Shown here one piece after another: positions 5,891 through 6,852 of a stretch of DNA of 6,852 nt (position 1 is the first letter of the stretch; the number at the start of each line of letters is the position of its first letter). The notes under the pieces were generated by a model. The model saw only the letters and a list, made by a program, of their open reading frames with translations, had not been told where the DNA came from and searched no databases. The translations under genes and the position numbers were made by a program. Source of the DNA: Verrucomicrobia bacterium UBA4286 (GTDB taxonomy: Bacteria; Verrucomicrobiota; Kiritimatiellia; RFP12; UBA1067). The stretch lies in assembly GCA_002395905.1 (NCBI GenBank), contig DGVK01000094.1:1-6852 (forward strand), given 5' to 3'.

Positions 5891-6852
5891 ATGAAGTACA
5901 AATACAACTGCCTCAACCCCATCGCAGAGGTGGGTCTGGGCAACCTGGACGATAAATACGAACGCACGGAGAACTTCGCCGAAGCCGACGCCGTGTTCGT
6001 GCGTTCTGCAAAGATGGACGAGCTCGCGCCCGGCGCGAACCTGCTCGCCGTCGCCCGCGCGGGCGCGGGTGTGAACAACATCCCTCACGCAGAGTACGCG
6101 AAGAAGGGCATCGTCGTGTTCAACACGCCCGGCGCGAACGCCAACGGCGTGAAGGAGCTCGTGATCGCCGCGATGCTGCTGGCGAGCCGCGACATAGTCG
6201 GCGGCATCGAGTGGGTCAAGGCGAACGCGGCGGACCCCGCCGTAGGCAAGGCCGCAGAAAAGGCCAAGAAGGCTTTCGCCGGATCGGAGATCCAGGGCAG
6301 GAAGCTCGGCGTGATCGGTCTCGGCGCGATCGGGCAGAAGGTCGCCAACGCCGCGATCGAGCTCGGCATGGAGGTCTACGGATACGATCCGTACATGTCG
6401 GTCGACGCCGCCTGGCAGCTCGACCGCTCGGTCAAGCACTGCAAGAACGTCGAGGCGATCTACCGTGCATGCGACATCATAACAATCCACGTGCCGGCGC
6501 TTGAGTCGACCAAGGGCATGATCAACGCCGAGGCGATTTCCATGATGAAGCGCGGCGTTATCGTCATAAACGCCGCGCGCGACGCGCTCGTCAACGAGAA
6601 GGACATGCTGGCCGCGCTCGAGTCGGGCAAGGTCCGCAAGTACGTCTCCGACTTCCCCAACCCCACGACGGCAGGGCAGAAGGGGTGCATCGTGATCCCC
6701 CATCTCGGCGCGTCGACCGAGGAGGCCGAGGACAACTGCGCGGTCATGGCCGTGAAGGAGATGCGCGACTACCTGGAGAACGGGAACATCGTCAATTCCG
6801 TCAACTACCCCGCCTGCTCGCTCGGCATCCCGAACAAGGCCGGCCGCGTGGC
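5891..6852 (+). CDS. serA: D-3-phosphoglycerate dehydrogenase, 3'-truncated by window edge
   Basis: The open frame runs from ATG 5891 to the edge (320 codons plus 2 nt) with no stop. The product oxidises 3-phosphoglycerate to 3-phosphohydroxypyruvate with NAD+, the first step of serine synthesis, in the cytoplasm. The N-terminal substrate-binding half contains RAGAGVNNIP (56-65) and FNTPGANANGVKELV. The Rossmann fold has GLGAIG (Gly143, Gly145, Gly148), with Asp166 at the end of the second strand favouring NAD over NADP. The catalytic Arg is probably Arg230 (NAARDALV) and the catalytic His is His271 (PHLGAST). The segment that usually carries the catalytic Glu (DVFxxEP) reads SDFPNP at 253-258, without Glu. 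The sequence strongly resembles the short (~390 aa) SerA of gut Firmicutes and Bacteroidetes-type anaerobes, so roughly 70 residues, probably an ACT domain, should lie beyond the edge. It appears to have its own promoter (5815-5827) rather than being in the regulator operon. Confidence 0.92.
   Translation, partial: MKYKYNCLNPIAEVGLGNLDDKYERTENFAEADAVFVRSAKMDELAPGANLLAVARAGAGVNNIPHAEYAKKGIVVFNTPGANANGVKELVIAAMLLASRDIVGGIEWVKANAADPAVGKAAEKAKKAFAGSEIQGRKLGVIGLGAIGQKVANAAIELGMEVYGYDPYMSVDAAWQLDRSVKHCKNVEAIYRACDIITIHVPALESTKGMINAEAISMMKRGVIVINAARDALVNEKDMLAALESGKVRKYVSDFPNPTTAGQKGCIVIPHLGASTEEAEDNCAVMAVKEMRDYLENGNIVNSVNYPACSLGIPNKAGRV

Noticed and set aside
5837..6703. 288-codon minus-strand open frame opposite serA
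   Set aside because: The plus-strand SerA motifs (GLGAIG, RAGAGVNN, PHLGAST) explain the region, and the antisense product has no family resemblance.
1..6852. CRISPR array, insertion sequence or riboswitch
   Set aside because: I saw no regularly spaced repeats, transposase motifs, terminal inverted repeats or recognisable riboswitch cores on either strand.

Overview
The window (roughly 60-65% G+C by eye) reads entirely on the plus strand. It holds a tRNA-Leu(UAA) gene, one very large secreted multidomain protein, a XylR-type transcription regulator, and the first ~320 codons of a D-3-phosphoglycerate dehydrogenase gene that runs off the right edge. The style suggests a gut- or host-associated member of the PVC group (Kiritimatiellota, Lentisphaerota or Verrucomicrobiota): a GH89 glycoside hydrolase, a VIT/vWA/TPR/DUF2135 protein, a periplasmic-binding-protein/AraC hybrid regulator, and a 'short' serA as seen in anaerobic gut bacteria. 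This assignment is inference; there is no rRNA or other marker gene here.

Layout. Positions 1-87 hold no gene, only an imperfect hairpin near the left edge. A good sigma70-like promoter (88-116) sits just upstream of tRNA-Leu(UAA) (131-218, CCA encoded). Only 33 nt later, with no visible terminator, a 1421-codon gene starts (252-4517). It is an in-frame fusion of a secreted GH89 alpha-N-acetylglucosaminidase, trimmed at both ends, to a complete VIT - vWA - linker - TPR - DUF2135 protein. After a 58-bp gap with a small GC hairpin comes a XylR-family regulator (4576-5727). A 163-bp intergenic region carries a weak terminator-like hairpin, an extended -10 promoter and a perfect 7-bp inverted repeat at the predicted transcription start. 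serA follows (5891 to the edge).

How they may work together. The giant protein looks exported and has both catalytic glutamates of GH89, so it may release alpha-linked GlcNAc (from mucin caps or heparan-type glycans) while its VIT/vWA/TPR part mediates protein contacts or surface retention. The adjacent XylR-like regulator could sense a sugar and control this gene, but that is only suggested by position. serA (serine biosynthesis) appears to be an independent unit with its own promoter. The main novelty is the GH89::VIT-vWA-TPR-DUF2135 fusion, together with the loss of flanking GH89 domains and the changes in its otherwise conserved substrate-pocket boxes.
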